A stretch of 21,592 bases of DNA from a virus, in the IMG/VR virus record IMGVR_UViG_3300033388_001751, positions 1 through 21,592 of that record; one strand, given 5' to 3'. Positions within the stretch are counted from its first letter, which is position 1. Each line of letters begins with the position of its first letter. A program made the position numbers and the translations under genes. A model generated the notes under the pieces. That model saw only the letters and a list, made by a program, of their open reading frames with translations, was not told the origin of the DNA and did not search any database. Below, piece by piece: positions 1 through 5,583 of this stretch.

Positions 1-1
1 A

Positions 2-223
2 CAAGTTGACAAGGTTACACGAGCCATCGACTGCCATTCCTATTTCCACTCTGGCCTGGTAGTCTTACCGTCGCATGCCCATTGGCTGAACGACTATTTA
101 ATGGAGTTTGAAGATTTTAATCTTGAAGACACTCACGAGCACGACGACCAAGTCGATACAACTTTAGATGCCGTAAACATTTTACTTAAGGGAGAAGGCG
201 GTATAAACTATAGTGGATATTAA
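2..223 (+). CDS. Terminase large subunit, C-terminal end (partial)
   Basis: This is the last 73 codons of a gene that enters from the left edge. The large terminase is the ATP-driven motor and nuclease that cuts and packages phage DNA. The visible part belongs to the RNase H-like nuclease domain. It carries the motif HDDQVDTTLDAV, matching the conserved DDxxDA-type acidic block that binds catalytic metal near the end of the nuclease in many large terminases. The ATPase part lies outside the window. The portal gene follows 10 bases after the stop, the standard order in tailed phages. The family call rests on this motif and the context. The exact terminase subfamily cannot be told from so short a piece. 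Confidence 0.85.
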   Translation, partial: QVDKVTRAIDCHSYFHSGLVVLPSHAHWLNDYLMEFEDFNLEDTHEHDDQVDTTLDAVNILLKGEGGINYSGY

Positions 224-233
224 GGAGTTACAA

Positions 234-1652
234 ATGAACCAACAACCTTTTACATTACAGCCGAAATCCACTGCGGGCCAAGTCATAGACGGACTTGTAA
301 ACGTCATGTCGGGTCTCGGTACTGCTTCGGATAAAGGCGCTTACTCTACATTCATAAAGCACCAACGTTCCTATGAGGAATTCTCGCAGATGTATACCGG
401 TACTGCGATCGCCCGAAAGATTGTAGATATCATACCAGGTGACATGGTCCGAGAATGGAGAACTTTCGAAGATACTGACTTGAAGGATGAACAGATTAAG
501 CAATATACTGCAGCAGAACGAGTTTTCCAGGTACGGAAGAAAGTTAAAGAGGCTCTCATGTGGGCCAGGCTTTATGGAGGATCGCTCCTCGTCCCAATCA
601 TAGCGAATGGAGATACGGACTTATCCCTACCTTTAGAACTAGATACGATACGCCCAGGAGAGTTGAGAGGGTTTCAAGTGGTTGATGCCAAATATGCTGC
701 AGCCAGTCAGATAATCGATCAAGACCCTACAAGTACCAACTATCTCAAACCAACTGCATATCGTCTCACTACCAGAGCCGGATCAGCTTTACATCATACC
801 CGAGTAATACGATTCGACGGACTACCGCTACCACGTGACGAGTTCCAAAATAATAGATGGTGGAGCCAATCAGTCCTTGATAGTGTATACAAAGAGATGA
901 CAAACGCGACGCTCGTATCTGATTCCCTGGCTGCTCTGATGCACGAGTTGAATCTTGACATTGTAAATATTAAAGGGTTATCAAATAGCCTGGCTGCAGG
1001 ACAAGAGGAAAAGATCAAGCAACGTTTTGAAGTCTACGCTTTCATCAAGTCTATGTTTCATATGGCCTTATTGGACGAGGACGAAACTTTCAGCAACCGA
1101 GTTATGCCAGCCGCTGGAGTATCCGACCTGATAGAGAAGTTCTACGGGCTCTTAGCAGCAGTGACCGATATTCCTGCCACCCGCTTTCTAGGTAATTCTC
1201 CAGGCGGTCTGAACGCCACTGGTGAATCTGACCTCCGTAACTACTATGACAATATCCACGATAAGCAGGAGAGCGATCTCTCGCCTCCAATGTTCAAACT
1301 AGATGAGATCATATCAAGATCTCTATGGGGAGAGGTTCCAGAAGGCATACATCAATATGAATGGGTCAAATTATGGCAAGAAAGCCAGAAAGAACAGGCT
1401 GACCGAGAATTGGTTGATGCGCAAAGAGATGCCATATATCTACAGAATGCTGTCGTTACCGAAGCCCAGGTTGCCGAGGAATTACAACAGAATAAAGTCT
1501 ATAGTAATATAGAAGATTCTCACATTAAAGATCTAGAAGCTTTCGCCAATGAACCCCCAATAGACGAGGAGACATTCAATGCCGCGACTAAGTCCACTTC
1601 CCCTGAGGGAAAGAGTCCAGCTGAACAAAAGGATGAGGAAGAAGAACTCTAA
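234..1652 (+). CDS. Portal protein, DUF1073 type
   Basis: A 472-residue protein recognised as a DUF1073-type portal. The portal forms the dodecameric ring at one capsid vertex through which DNA is packaged and to which the neck attaches. Family-like stretches are RKIVDIIPGDMVREWRTF near the N-terminus, WARLYGGSLLVP around residue 115, and DIPATRFLGNSPGGLNATGESD around residue 320. The C-terminal tail is strongly acidic (KDEEEEL). I chose the ATG at 234 because AAGGAG at 222-227 sits 6 bases before it. A GTG at 213 in the same frame would add 7 residues and overlap terminase but lacks such a site. The length is normal for the family. Confidence 0.92.
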   Translation: MNQQPFTLQPKSTAGQVIDGLVNVMSGLGTASDKGAYSTFIKHQRSYEEFSQMYTGTAIARKIVDIIPGDMVREWRTFEDTDLKDEQIKQYTAAERVFQVRKKVKEALMWARLYGGSLLVPIIANGDTDLSLPLELDTIRPGELRGFQVVDAKYAAASQIIDQDPTSTNYLKPTAYRLTTRAGSALHHTRVIRFDGLPLPRDEFQNNRWWSQSVLDSVYKEMTNATLVSDSLAALMHELNLDIVNIKGLSNSLAAGQEEKIKQRFEVYAFIKSMFHMALLDEDETFSNRVMPAAGVSDLIEKFYGLLAAVTDIPATRFLGNSPGGLNATGESDLRNYYDNIHDKQESDLSPPMFKLDEIISRSLWGEVPEGIHQYEWVKLWQESQKEQADRELVDAQRDAIYLQNAVVTEAQVAEELQQNKVYSNIEDSHIKDLEAFANEPPIDEETFNAATKSTSPEGKSPAEQKDEEEEL

Positions 1653-2409
1653 CGAGATCATCGCCCCAGCTATTGAAGAGTCCAAGCGAGTGATGATTAG
1701 TTACCGTAAGGATCTCAATACTTTGATAACCCTCATGACCAAGGACGTGATGAATAACCTCGTCGCGTTCTTGCGTACTAATCGGAACCAGTTCGTTGCG
1801 GATAGCTTCTCTATGGACCTCCGTGACCTGGTGAATGGAGTAAAGAGGAAGTACCGAGATATCACTCCTGCAGCCTCTCGCATAGCCTCTGAAGCGGTTA
1901 TCGGGGAAGCCAGGGATAATACAAAGAAGTTTGACAAAGGGATGGAGAGGATCACTGGAGGTATATCGCTCGGTCGAGTACTCACGCAGGAAGGATTGAA
2001 CGATGTAATTCAGACTCAGATTGCGACCAACGTGGATCTCATACAGAGTATTCCAGATCAATATTTCAAACAGATCAGCACTATAATCTATCAAGGAGTG
2101 AGCGAGGGCCAGAAGGTCGGGAACATTACTAGAGAGATACAGAAGGTGACGGGTACGACCAGGAACCGAGCCAAGCTGATAGCTCGTGACCAGATACAGA
2201 AGACAAACTCCTTGATCACTCAACAACGCCAGGCAGATTTAGGAGTACAGGAATATGTCTGGCAGACTTCAAGAGACGATAGAGTGAGACCGACTCATGT
2301 GGCGAATAACGGTAAGACATTTAGATGGGATAGTCCTCCCCCGAAGACTGGGCACCCTGGCCATGACATAAACTGTCGTTGCGTGGCCAGGGCGATAATC
2401 CCTCTATGA
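1633..2409 (+). CDS. Minor head (head morphogenesis) protein, phage Mu gpF / SPP1 gp7-like
   Basis: About 258 residues. The C-terminal domain shows the classic Mu-F/SPP1-gp7 signature: QTSRDDRVRPTHVANNGKTF, then RWDSPPPKTGHPGHDINCRC and VARA. Members are minor capsid proteins acting near the portal and, in some phages, ejected with DNA. The N-terminal two thirds is helical and charged. The start is uncertain. ATG 1633 overlaps the portal by 20 bases but has no well-spaced ribosome site. ATG 1579 has GAGGAG at 1566-1571 with ideal spacing but would overlap the portal by 74 bases, and its first residues look like an out-of-frame reading of the portal tail. GTG 1690 is a third option. The function call is firm, the start is not. 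A leftward gene cluster begins just downstream, so this gene ends the first rightward block. Confidence 0.88.
   Translation: MRKKNSNEIIAPAIEESKRVMISYRKDLNTLITLMTKDVMNNLVAFLRTNRNQFVADSFSMDLRDLVNGVKRKYRDITPAASRIASEAVIGEARDNTKKFDKGMERITGGISLGRVLTQEGLNDVIQTQIATNVDLIQSIPDQYFKQISTIIYQGVSEGQKVGNITREIQKVTGTTRNRAKLIARDQIQKTNSLITQQRQADLGVQEYVWQTSRDDRVRPTHVANNGKTFRWDSPPPKTGHPGHDINCRCVARAIIPL
2355..2392. repeat. 9-bp perfect inverted repeat at the end of the head gene
   Basis: CCCTGGCCA at 2355-2363 pairs perfectly with TGGCCAGGG at 2384-2392. The 20-base loop holds a second small inverted repeat (GACA 2365-2368 with TGTC 2374-2377). It lies in the last codons of the minor head gene, just before rightward and leftward genes converge. 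No T-run follows on either strand, so it is not a normal intrinsic terminator. It may simply reflect codon choice in the conserved GHPGHDINCRCVA stretch. Confidence 0.45.
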
Positions 2410-2420
2410 GGACGTGGGAG

Positions 2421-2471
2421 TTATGAGTAGTCATCTTTCTTAAGCCGTTTCTTGCGCTGTCTCTTATTCAC
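2421..2471 (-). CDS. Possible 16-residue basic peptide
   Basis: A GTG-started reading frame of 16 codons that overlaps the end of the upstream leftward gene by 8 bases. The peptide is very basic in its first part (MNKRQRKKRLKK) and ends DDYS. The stop-start overlap fits the tight packing of this leftward cluster, and short basic peptides of this kind are annotated in some phages. However, I see no clear ribosome binding site, and a frame this short is expected by chance. Function unknown; reality uncertain. Confidence 0.2.
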   Translation of the reverse strand: MNKRQRKKRLKKDDYS

Positions 2472-2661
2472 TACTACACGCTTTGCTTATTATGATAGTT
2501 GCGACTGCAGCTAGTATACCGCTAACTGAGAATAGAGTAATTAGTTGCACTTGTAAAGGTTTCAAGAATACTGCCATTGCAACCCAGCCCAAGATAACGC
2601 CAACCCACATCATGAAGAATAGGAAGATGTTGATAATGAACCACAGAGTCTTGTCTTTCAT
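2464..2661 (-). CDS. Small membrane protein with two transmembrane helices
   Basis: A 65-residue hydrophobic protein with two probable membrane helices, about residues 7-33 (LWFIINIFLFFMMWVGVILGW and onward) and 38-60 (VQLITLFSVSGILAAVATIII), and short polar ends (MKDKT at the start, SKACSSE at the end). Its ATG shares one base with the stop of the upstream gene, and AGAAGGAG lies 7 bases before the start, so it is well supported as the late gene of the leftward operon. Size and topology allow a holin-like or superinfection-type membrane protein, but no family motif is visible and holins usually sit beside an endolysin, which is absent here. Function unassigned. Confidence 0.7.
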   Translation of the reverse strand: MKDKTLWFIINIFLFFMMWVGVILGWVAMAVFLKPLQVQLITLFSVSGILAAVATIIISKACSSE

Positions 2662-2849
2662 CAGCTCGCTCCTTCTAAGAACTTCTGAGCTATCCAGAGC
2701 ATGTCTATAGCCGTCTGAGTCTCGTAACTATTCAAAGGAGTTCCCTTACGAATTTTCTCCCTCACCACTTCGCAATGTTCTATAGTCTGAGACCTTTTAT
2801 GTATATTACCTAAGAGGAGTGTCGCAGAGTAATTCCTGACGTCGTTCAT
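2661..2849 (-). CDS. Hypothetical 62-residue protein of the leftward cassette
   Basis: A soluble, probably helical protein (MNDVRNYSATLLLGNIHKR, with TAIDMLWIAQKFLEGAS at the end). I recognise no family. Its start overlaps the stop of the upstream leftward gene in an ATGA arrangement, and its own stop shares a base with the start of the downstream membrane protein gene, which argues for translation as part of one message. A purine-rich AAGAGAGA lies a few bases before the start. Function unknown; support comes from operon geometry and sensible composition, not homology. Confidence 0.6.
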   Translation of the reverse strand: MNDVRNYSATLLLGNIHKRSQTIEHCEVVREKIRKGTPLNSYETQTAIDMLWIAQKFLEGAS

Positions 2850-3058
2850 TTTCCATGTCTCTCTTTTAAAATGTTTAAGGCGTCAAGAGCACCCCGTTCA
2901 AAGTCGTCAGGTTTGAGCTTCCTGGTGACTCGGGTTCTAAGCTCTTCGATAGAACGCCCTTTATTGTAATACTCATTACAGGCCCAGGCCCTGCCCTTCC
3001 AATAAGGAGAATCATCTTCCTTAGAGTTAACGCAGAACAGGATCAAGACCTGTAACAT
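2846..3058 (-). CDS. Hypothetical protein with hydrophobic N-terminus, uncertain start
   Basis: A 70-residue frame whose body, SKEDDSPYWKGRAWACNEYY then charged helices to LNILKERHGK, looks like a real soluble domain. The first residues (MLQVLILFCVN) are hydrophobic. The ATG at 3058 has no ribosome binding site. Upstream in the same frame the hydrophobic run continues without an ordinary start codon (IEFAILMLQVLILFC), and the purine run GGAGACTAGGG lies near an ATC codon at 3076. Translation could therefore start from an unusual codon or be coupled to the lipoprotein gene ending 22 bases upstream. Its stop overlaps the next gene by ATGA. It may be membrane-anchored. No family recognised. Confidence 0.55.
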   Translation of the reverse strand: MLQVLILFCVNSKEDDSPYWKGRAWACNEYYNKGRSIEELRTRVTRKLKPDDFERGALDALNILKERHGK

Positions 3059-3080
3059 GAGTATAGCGAATTCGATGACC

Positions 3081-3218
3081 CTAGTCTCCGTCTCTCAGGA
3101 TAACAGGACCAGCCGGAGTGTTGAATACTCCAGACCATTTAGGGAGTTTGACTCCTCCTTCAGGGACCGCACACCCCATCACCGACATAAGCACCAAAAT
3201 CAAAAGCAATTTCTTCAT
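3081..3218 (-). CDS. 45-residue putative lipoprotein
   Basis: A very short gene with strong support. MKKLLLILVLMSVMGC is a compact lipoprotein signal: two lysines, a hydrophobic core and a lipobox-like VMGC. The mature part would be only 30 residues (CAVPEGGVKLPKWSGVFNTP and ten more). GAGGAG lies 8 bases before the ATG, and the start overlaps the stop of the upstream gene in an ATGA arrangement. By family rules it would be lipidated at the cysteine and anchored in a membrane facing the periplasm. It is smaller than typical Rz1 outer-membrane spanins and less proline-rich. A surface-exclusion or spanin-like role is possible but only inferred. Confidence 0.65.
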   Translation of the reverse strand: MKKLLLILVLMSVMGCAVPEGGVKLPKWSGVFNTPAGPVILRDGD

Positions 3219-3496
3219 TTGACGTTCTCCTCTTTGTTAATTAAAATATAGTCTTTTCTGCGATTTACTACGTACGCAACGCCTTTGTACGTTGCTCTAT
3301 AGGAAAGTTTAGGTAGTATTAAGGCATTTAATTTAGTACTTAACGTAGACTTGACCACATGCAATTCACGGTCTTTGATAAGCGGGTTGTCGGGATCTGG
3401 GTCGTACGGATCAATATAGATCTTAAAACCTTCACCAGTTAACTTGACAACGTTGAGACTATGATCATCCATGGCCCGCGAGAATCCTTTACTCAT
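3215..3496 (-). CDS. Hypothetical 93-residue protein of the leftward cassette
   Basis: I chose the start at 3496 (MSKGFSRAMDDHS) because AAGGAG precedes it at good spacing and its A is shared with the stop of the upstream gene (TAATG). A longer in-frame version starting at 3565 would run antisense-like through that gene. The protein is mixed alpha/beta in appearance, with an acidic proline-rich loop (DPYDPDPDNP) at about residues 32-41 and a basic C-terminal half (YKGVAYVVNRRKDYILINK). No signal peptide or membrane segment is visible. I recognise no family and assign no function. Its position between two clearly coupled genes makes it real. Confidence 0.65.
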   Translation of the reverse strand: MSKGFSRAMDDHSLNVVKLTGEGFKIYIDPYDPDPDNPLIKDRELHVVKSTLSTKLNALILPKLSYRATYKGVAYVVNRRKDYILINKEENVK

Positions 3497-3660
3497 TACA
3501 TTTTCTCCTTCAATTGATTTAGACGTTTTGAGACTTCTTTCCGAGCCAGTACCGTTCGTCCACATACTGGTGGATCGGTATCATTCATATCCCAGCGAGT
3601 CTTACACTCAGGACAAAAGAACTCTTGACCTTGGGACTGGGCTTGGCAATAAGGTTTCAT
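3496..3660 (-). CDS. Small cysteine-rich protein, probable zinc ribbon-like fold
   Basis: A 54-residue protein with four cysteines at positions 5, 16, 19 and 33; the central FFCPECKTRW is a typical CxxC knuckle. The C-terminal 20 residues are basic and helical (RKEVSKRLNQLKEK). Such proteins usually bind zinc and can contact nucleic acid or protein, but the spacing C-x10-C-x2-C-x13-C is irregular, so the metal site is inferred. Start at 3660 is chosen because it overlaps the DUF4031 stop (ATGA) and has AAGGAA 5 bases upstream. An upstream in-frame ATG at 3678 lies inside the DUF4031 gene. Function unknown. Confidence 0.6.
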   Translation of the reverse strand: MKPYCQAQSQGQEFFCPECKTRWDMNDTDPPVCGRTVLARKEVSKRLNQLKEKM

Positions 3661-3941
3661 GGGAGTTCCTTGGCCCACTCACGGACTCTCTTGAACACTC
3701 CTAATAAATCTTTCCCGAGTTCCATCTCTACCGCCCCTAGCTCGATCGCTTTATCTCGTCTAGACTCTGTGAGGTCATAATGAGGGAGAGACTTAGGTTG
3801 GAACCACTCTTTCTTCATACCGATAGCTTGAGCCATCTCGTGGAGTTCTTCTAAAGAATCTGCCAATAGGTGACAATTTTTAGTACTCCGACCTCTGAGC
3901 ACCCACCCATGGTCCATAAGAGGATCTACATATACTGCCAT
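3657..3941 (-). CDS. DUF4031 family protein
   Basis: A 94-residue protein that closely fits the DUF4031 pattern: it opens MAVYVDPLMDHGWVLRGRS, continues with CHLLADSLEELHEMA, then GMKKEWFQ, then SLPHYDLTESRRDKAIELGA. The family is found in bacteria and phages and has no established biochemical role; the conserved Asp, His and Trp residues suggest a binding or catalytic pocket. The C-terminus here is extended by about 20 residues beyond the core (ELGKDLLGVFKRVREWAKELP). It is the second gene of the leftward operon, one base after the first, with GAGGG 9 bases before the ATG. It is the only recognised family in this cassette. Confidence 0.85.
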   Translation of the reverse strand: MAVYVDPLMDHGWVLRGRSTKNCHLLADSLEELHEMAQAIGMKKEWFQPKSLPHYDLTESRRDKAIELGAVEMELGKDLLGVFKRVREWAKELP

Positions 3942-3942
3942 C

Positions 3943-4131
3943 CTATATTTCCCTCTTTATCATTTCCAACAATATAGCTTGAATCTCTTCATCTCCGAAA
4001 CCTTCTTCTCTGGCATCCTCGACGAGGATTGGGAGGGCTTGAGTTAATTCTCTGAGAGCTCTTCCAGTGGCTATCCCTTCAAATCTTTCTAGTTGAGGTG
4101 ATTTTCCGTCTGATGTATGGAATCGTGTCAT
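3943..4131 (-). CDS. First gene of the leftward cassette, hypothetical 62 residues
   Basis: The start at 4131 (MTRFHTSDGKSPQLERFEGI) has AAGGAG a few bases upstream. A longer version from 4152 would place this ribosome site inside the coding sequence and begin close to the predicted promoter. The protein is charged and helical, with an acidic C-terminal half (LVEDAREEGFGDEEIQAILL). Being first behind the promoter, adjacent to palindromic operator-like repeats, it could be an autoregulator, but no helix-turn-helix is evident, so that is only a thought. No family recognised. The next gene starts one base after its stop. Confidence 0.65.
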   Translation of the reverse strand: MTRFHTSDGKSPQLERFEGIATGRALRELTQALPILVEDAREEGFGDEEIQAILLEMIKREI

Positions 4132-4158
4132 GTTCTTTCTCCTTTTTAACAATAATAC

Positions 4159-4187
4159 ATTATACTAGTCTTTACGGAAAAAGTAAA
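4159..4187 (-). promoter_or_regulatory. Leftward sigma70-like promoter of the small-gene cassette
   Basis: Read on the minus strand: -35 TTTACT (complement of 4182-4187), a 17-base spacer, then a perfect -10 TATAAT (complement of 4159-4164). Transcription would begin about 20-25 bases before the AAGGAG of the first leftward gene. The -35 and spacer coincide with the palindrome at 4171-4187, so a protein bound there would block the promoter. This is the best promoter match I see in the window. Confidence 0.7.
4171..4187. promoter_or_regulatory. Operator-like palindrome 1 (TTTAC-N7-GTAAA)
   Basis: TTTACGGAAAAAGTAAA, an inverted repeat with 5-bp arms (6 if the flanking C and G are counted) around a 7-base spacer. 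It lies across the spacer and -35 of the leftward promoter. A near copy lies 24 bases to the right. The arms resemble -35 hexamers, so some of the symmetry could be promoter sequence and not a repressor site. Confidence 0.5.
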
Positions 4188-4194
4188 GGCCTTC

Positions 4195-4211
4195 TTTACG
4201 GAAAACGTAAA
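4195..4211. promoter_or_regulatory. Operator-like palindrome 2 (TTTAC-N7-GTAAA)
   Basis: TTTACGGAAAACGTAAA, with 6-bp arms TTTACG/CGTAAA. It matches palindrome 1 at 15 of 17 positions. The two copies are 24 bases apart, slightly more than two helical turns, which would allow two dimers to bind on nearly the same face of the DNA upstream of the leftward promoter. Repressor or activator identity is unknown. Confidence 0.5.
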
Positions 4212-4292
4212 CTTTTATTAAAATACTTTATTTTACAGCTGGATAATAGTATCATTAATTTGATTGATTGATGAAGTTAATTCGTTTCTCCC
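4212..4292. other. Gene-free spacer between the divergent promoters
   Basis: AT-rich DNA that ends at the hairpin terminator. I see no open frame of useful length. TTTACA at 4232-4237 and GATAAT at 4242-4247 are promoter-like words, but they are not spaced as a good pair, so a start site here for a short rightward RNA is possible but weak. Confidence 0.4.
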
Positions 4293-4325
4293 AAAGAGGG
4301 CCATCCGGTCCTCTTTTCTTTTTTA
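4293..4325 (+). terminator. Strong rightward intrinsic terminator
   Basis: The 10-bp stem AAAGAGGGCC (4293-4302) pairs with GGTCCTCTTT (4307-4316) around a 4-base loop ATCC, with one G-T pair, and is followed by a T-rich run through 4325. The T-tract makes it a rightward terminator only. No rightward gene lies just before it: it must end either read-through from the head genes, antisense across the leftward cassette, or a short RNA begun in 4212-4260. It insulates the protease promoter downstream. Confidence 0.8.
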
Positions 4326-4335
4326 TAAATAACAC

Positions 4336-4363
4336 TTTACTTTTTTGTAAATTAGAATATAGT
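4336..4363 (+). promoter_or_regulatory. Rightward promoter for the protease/capsid block, with palindrome 3
   Basis: -35-like TTTACT at 4336-4341, a 16-base spacer and -10-like TATAGT at 4358-4363, placed about 25 bases before the protease ATG at 4387. The stretch 4336-4351 is also TTTAC-N6-GTAAA, matching the two leftward-side palindromes in its arms but with a spacer one base shorter. The strong terminator just upstream makes a new promoter here necessary. The match to consensus is fair, not perfect. Confidence 0.5.
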
Positions 4364-4386
4364 TAGATATACAGAGGATCTAAAGT

Positions 4387-5583
4387 ATGTCAGAGATTGA
4401 AACAATCTTAACTTATATTACAGACAAGCTCGACTTCGTTAACACGAAAAGAGAGAAGAGTTCAGAAGGGTACTTGATAGTAAGAGATAGTCGCCTGGCC
4501 AAAACAGGTGTACTCAACTATCGATCTTTTGAGATACCATTCATGACGGGAGCTCCTTCCGACTTACCAAGAGACCAAGTTATACGAGTCTATAGGGGAG
4601 AGCAAGAGCTCTTCAAACCGGAAGTCTTAGACTCCTTTAAATCCAAACCAATCACTTTAAATCACCCAGGGTCACTAGTTGACTCGCGTACTATTAAAAA
4701 GGATTCAGTCGGCTTCTCCAAAGACGATGTAGATTCTAAAGGCGAGTTTATGGAGTCTACACTAGTGATCACAGACTTTGAAACAATTAAAGAAGTAGAA
4801 GCAGGAACCAAAGAGCTCTCGCTCGGGTATACTGCAGATATACTTTGGCAGCCTGGAGTCGCACCCGATGGCTCTCCTTACGATGCTGTTCAACGGAACA
4901 TTCAAGGCAACCATATCGCTATAGTGCCAAGAGGTCGTTGCGGCTCCGACTGCCATATTTCAGACTCACAACCCCAAAACAAAAATAGAGGTAAACACAT
5001 GCCTGAACTCCAAAAGGTAATACTCGACGGAATTTCGTATGATTGTCCTGCTCAAACAGCTCAGGCATTTGCGAAAGTCTTAGAGGGTAAGGACAGTCAG
5101 ATTAAAGTCCTTAAAGATACCAAAAAAGAGCTCGAAGATGAGCTTGAAGAGAAGGAAGAAGAAGCCAAGAAGACTGAGGACGAGATGCAAGCCAAGCTTG
5201 ACGAAGCCGAGTCTAAAAAGGTTTCTGACGCTGATCTCGACACTCTTGTAGAAGAGCGCAAAGCAGTTATCGATACTGCAACTTCAATCGTTAAAGATTT
5301 CGACCCCAAGGGCAAGTCTAACGACGAAATCCGTAAAGCTGTTGTCATGGACAGATGTCCTGACCTTCCTGCTGATAAGTCCCAGGACTATATCAATGCT
5401 CGTTTTGACGGCCTGGCTGATAGCGTTAAATCTAACGAAGGCTCTGCCATCTTAGACGCTATGACTGACCACGCCAAAGGAGCTGGCGAGGTGAACGACT
5501 CTATGGGTGACGCCAATATGTCTTACTCGGAAAAGATCCGTGCTAAGAAGATCCAAGAACGTAAAGCTAAGAGAGGTGCATAA
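4387..5583 (+). CDS. DUF2213 prohead protease with C-terminal scaffold
   Basis: A 398-residue two-part protein. Residues 1-200 match DUF2213, a phage prohead protease family: ITLNHPGSLVD around His93, KELSLGYTADILW with Ser145, and NHIAIVPRGRCG with His176. These His and Ser residues are the likely catalytic ones, by analogy with other prohead proteases. Residues 205-398 form the scaffold: a lysine/glutamate coiled coil at about 235-280 followed by a helical region. The protease trims scaffold and capsid proteins so the prohead can expand. An internal start at 4999 would make the scaffold alone. AGAGGA at 4373-4378 precedes the first ATG by 8 bases. The capsid genes follow directly. Confidence 0.88.
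   Translation: MSEIETILTYITDKLDFVNTKREKSSEGYLIVRDSRLAKTGVLNYRSFEIPFMTGAPSDLPRDQVIRVYRGEQELFKPEVLDSFKSKPITLNHPGSLVDSRTIKKDSVGFSKDDVDSKGEFMESTLVITDFETIKEVEAGTKELSLGYTADILWQPGVAPDGSPYDAVQRNIQGNHIAIVPRGRCGSDCHISDSQPQNKNRGKHMPELQKVILDGISYDCPAQTAQAFAKVLEGKDSQIKVLKDTKKELEDELEEKEEEAKKTEDEMQAKLDEAESKKVSDADLDTLVEERKAVIDTATSIVKDFDPKGKSNDEIRKAVVMDRCPDLPADKSQDYINARFDGLADSVKSNEGSAILDAMTDHAKGAGEVNDSMGDANMSYSEKIRAKKIQERKAKRGA
4999..5583 (+). CDS. Nested scaffolding protein from an internal in-frame start
   Basis: The ATG at 4999 is in frame with the protease gene and follows AGAGGT at 4987-4992 by 6 bases, a much better ribosome site than expected inside a gene. The product would be 194 residues (MPELQKVILDGISYDCPAQT onward), starting just after the protease domain ends in a polar linker (SDSQPQNKNRGKH) and including the whole coiled-coil region. 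This copies the lambda C/Nu3 plan, in which the scaffold is made in excess from a start within the protease gene. The site and the domain boundary are seen; the separate protein is inferred. Confidence 0.55.
   Translation: MPELQKVILDGISYDCPAQTAQAFAKVLEGKDSQIKVLKDTKKELEDELEEKEEEAKKTEDEMQAKLDEAESKKVSDADLDTLVEERKAVIDTATSIVKDFDPKGKSNDEIRKAVVMDRCPDLPADKSQDYINARFDGLADSVKSNEGSAILDAMTDHAKGAGEVNDSMGDANMSYSEKIRAKKIQERKAKRGA

Noticed and set aside
213-233. GTG start that would add seven residues to the portal protein
   Set aside because: The AAGGAG at 222-227 lies inside this extension and serves the ATG at 234, so the shorter form is more likely.
1588-2226. Long leftward open frame opposite the minor head gene
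   Set aside because: It is a shadow of the well-supported Mu-F-like gene; its protein is unlike any family and it has no suitable start context.
4212-4260. A second rightward promoter before the hairpin terminator
   Set aside because: The -35-like TTTACA and -10-like words are not at a workable spacing, so I list it only as a possibility.
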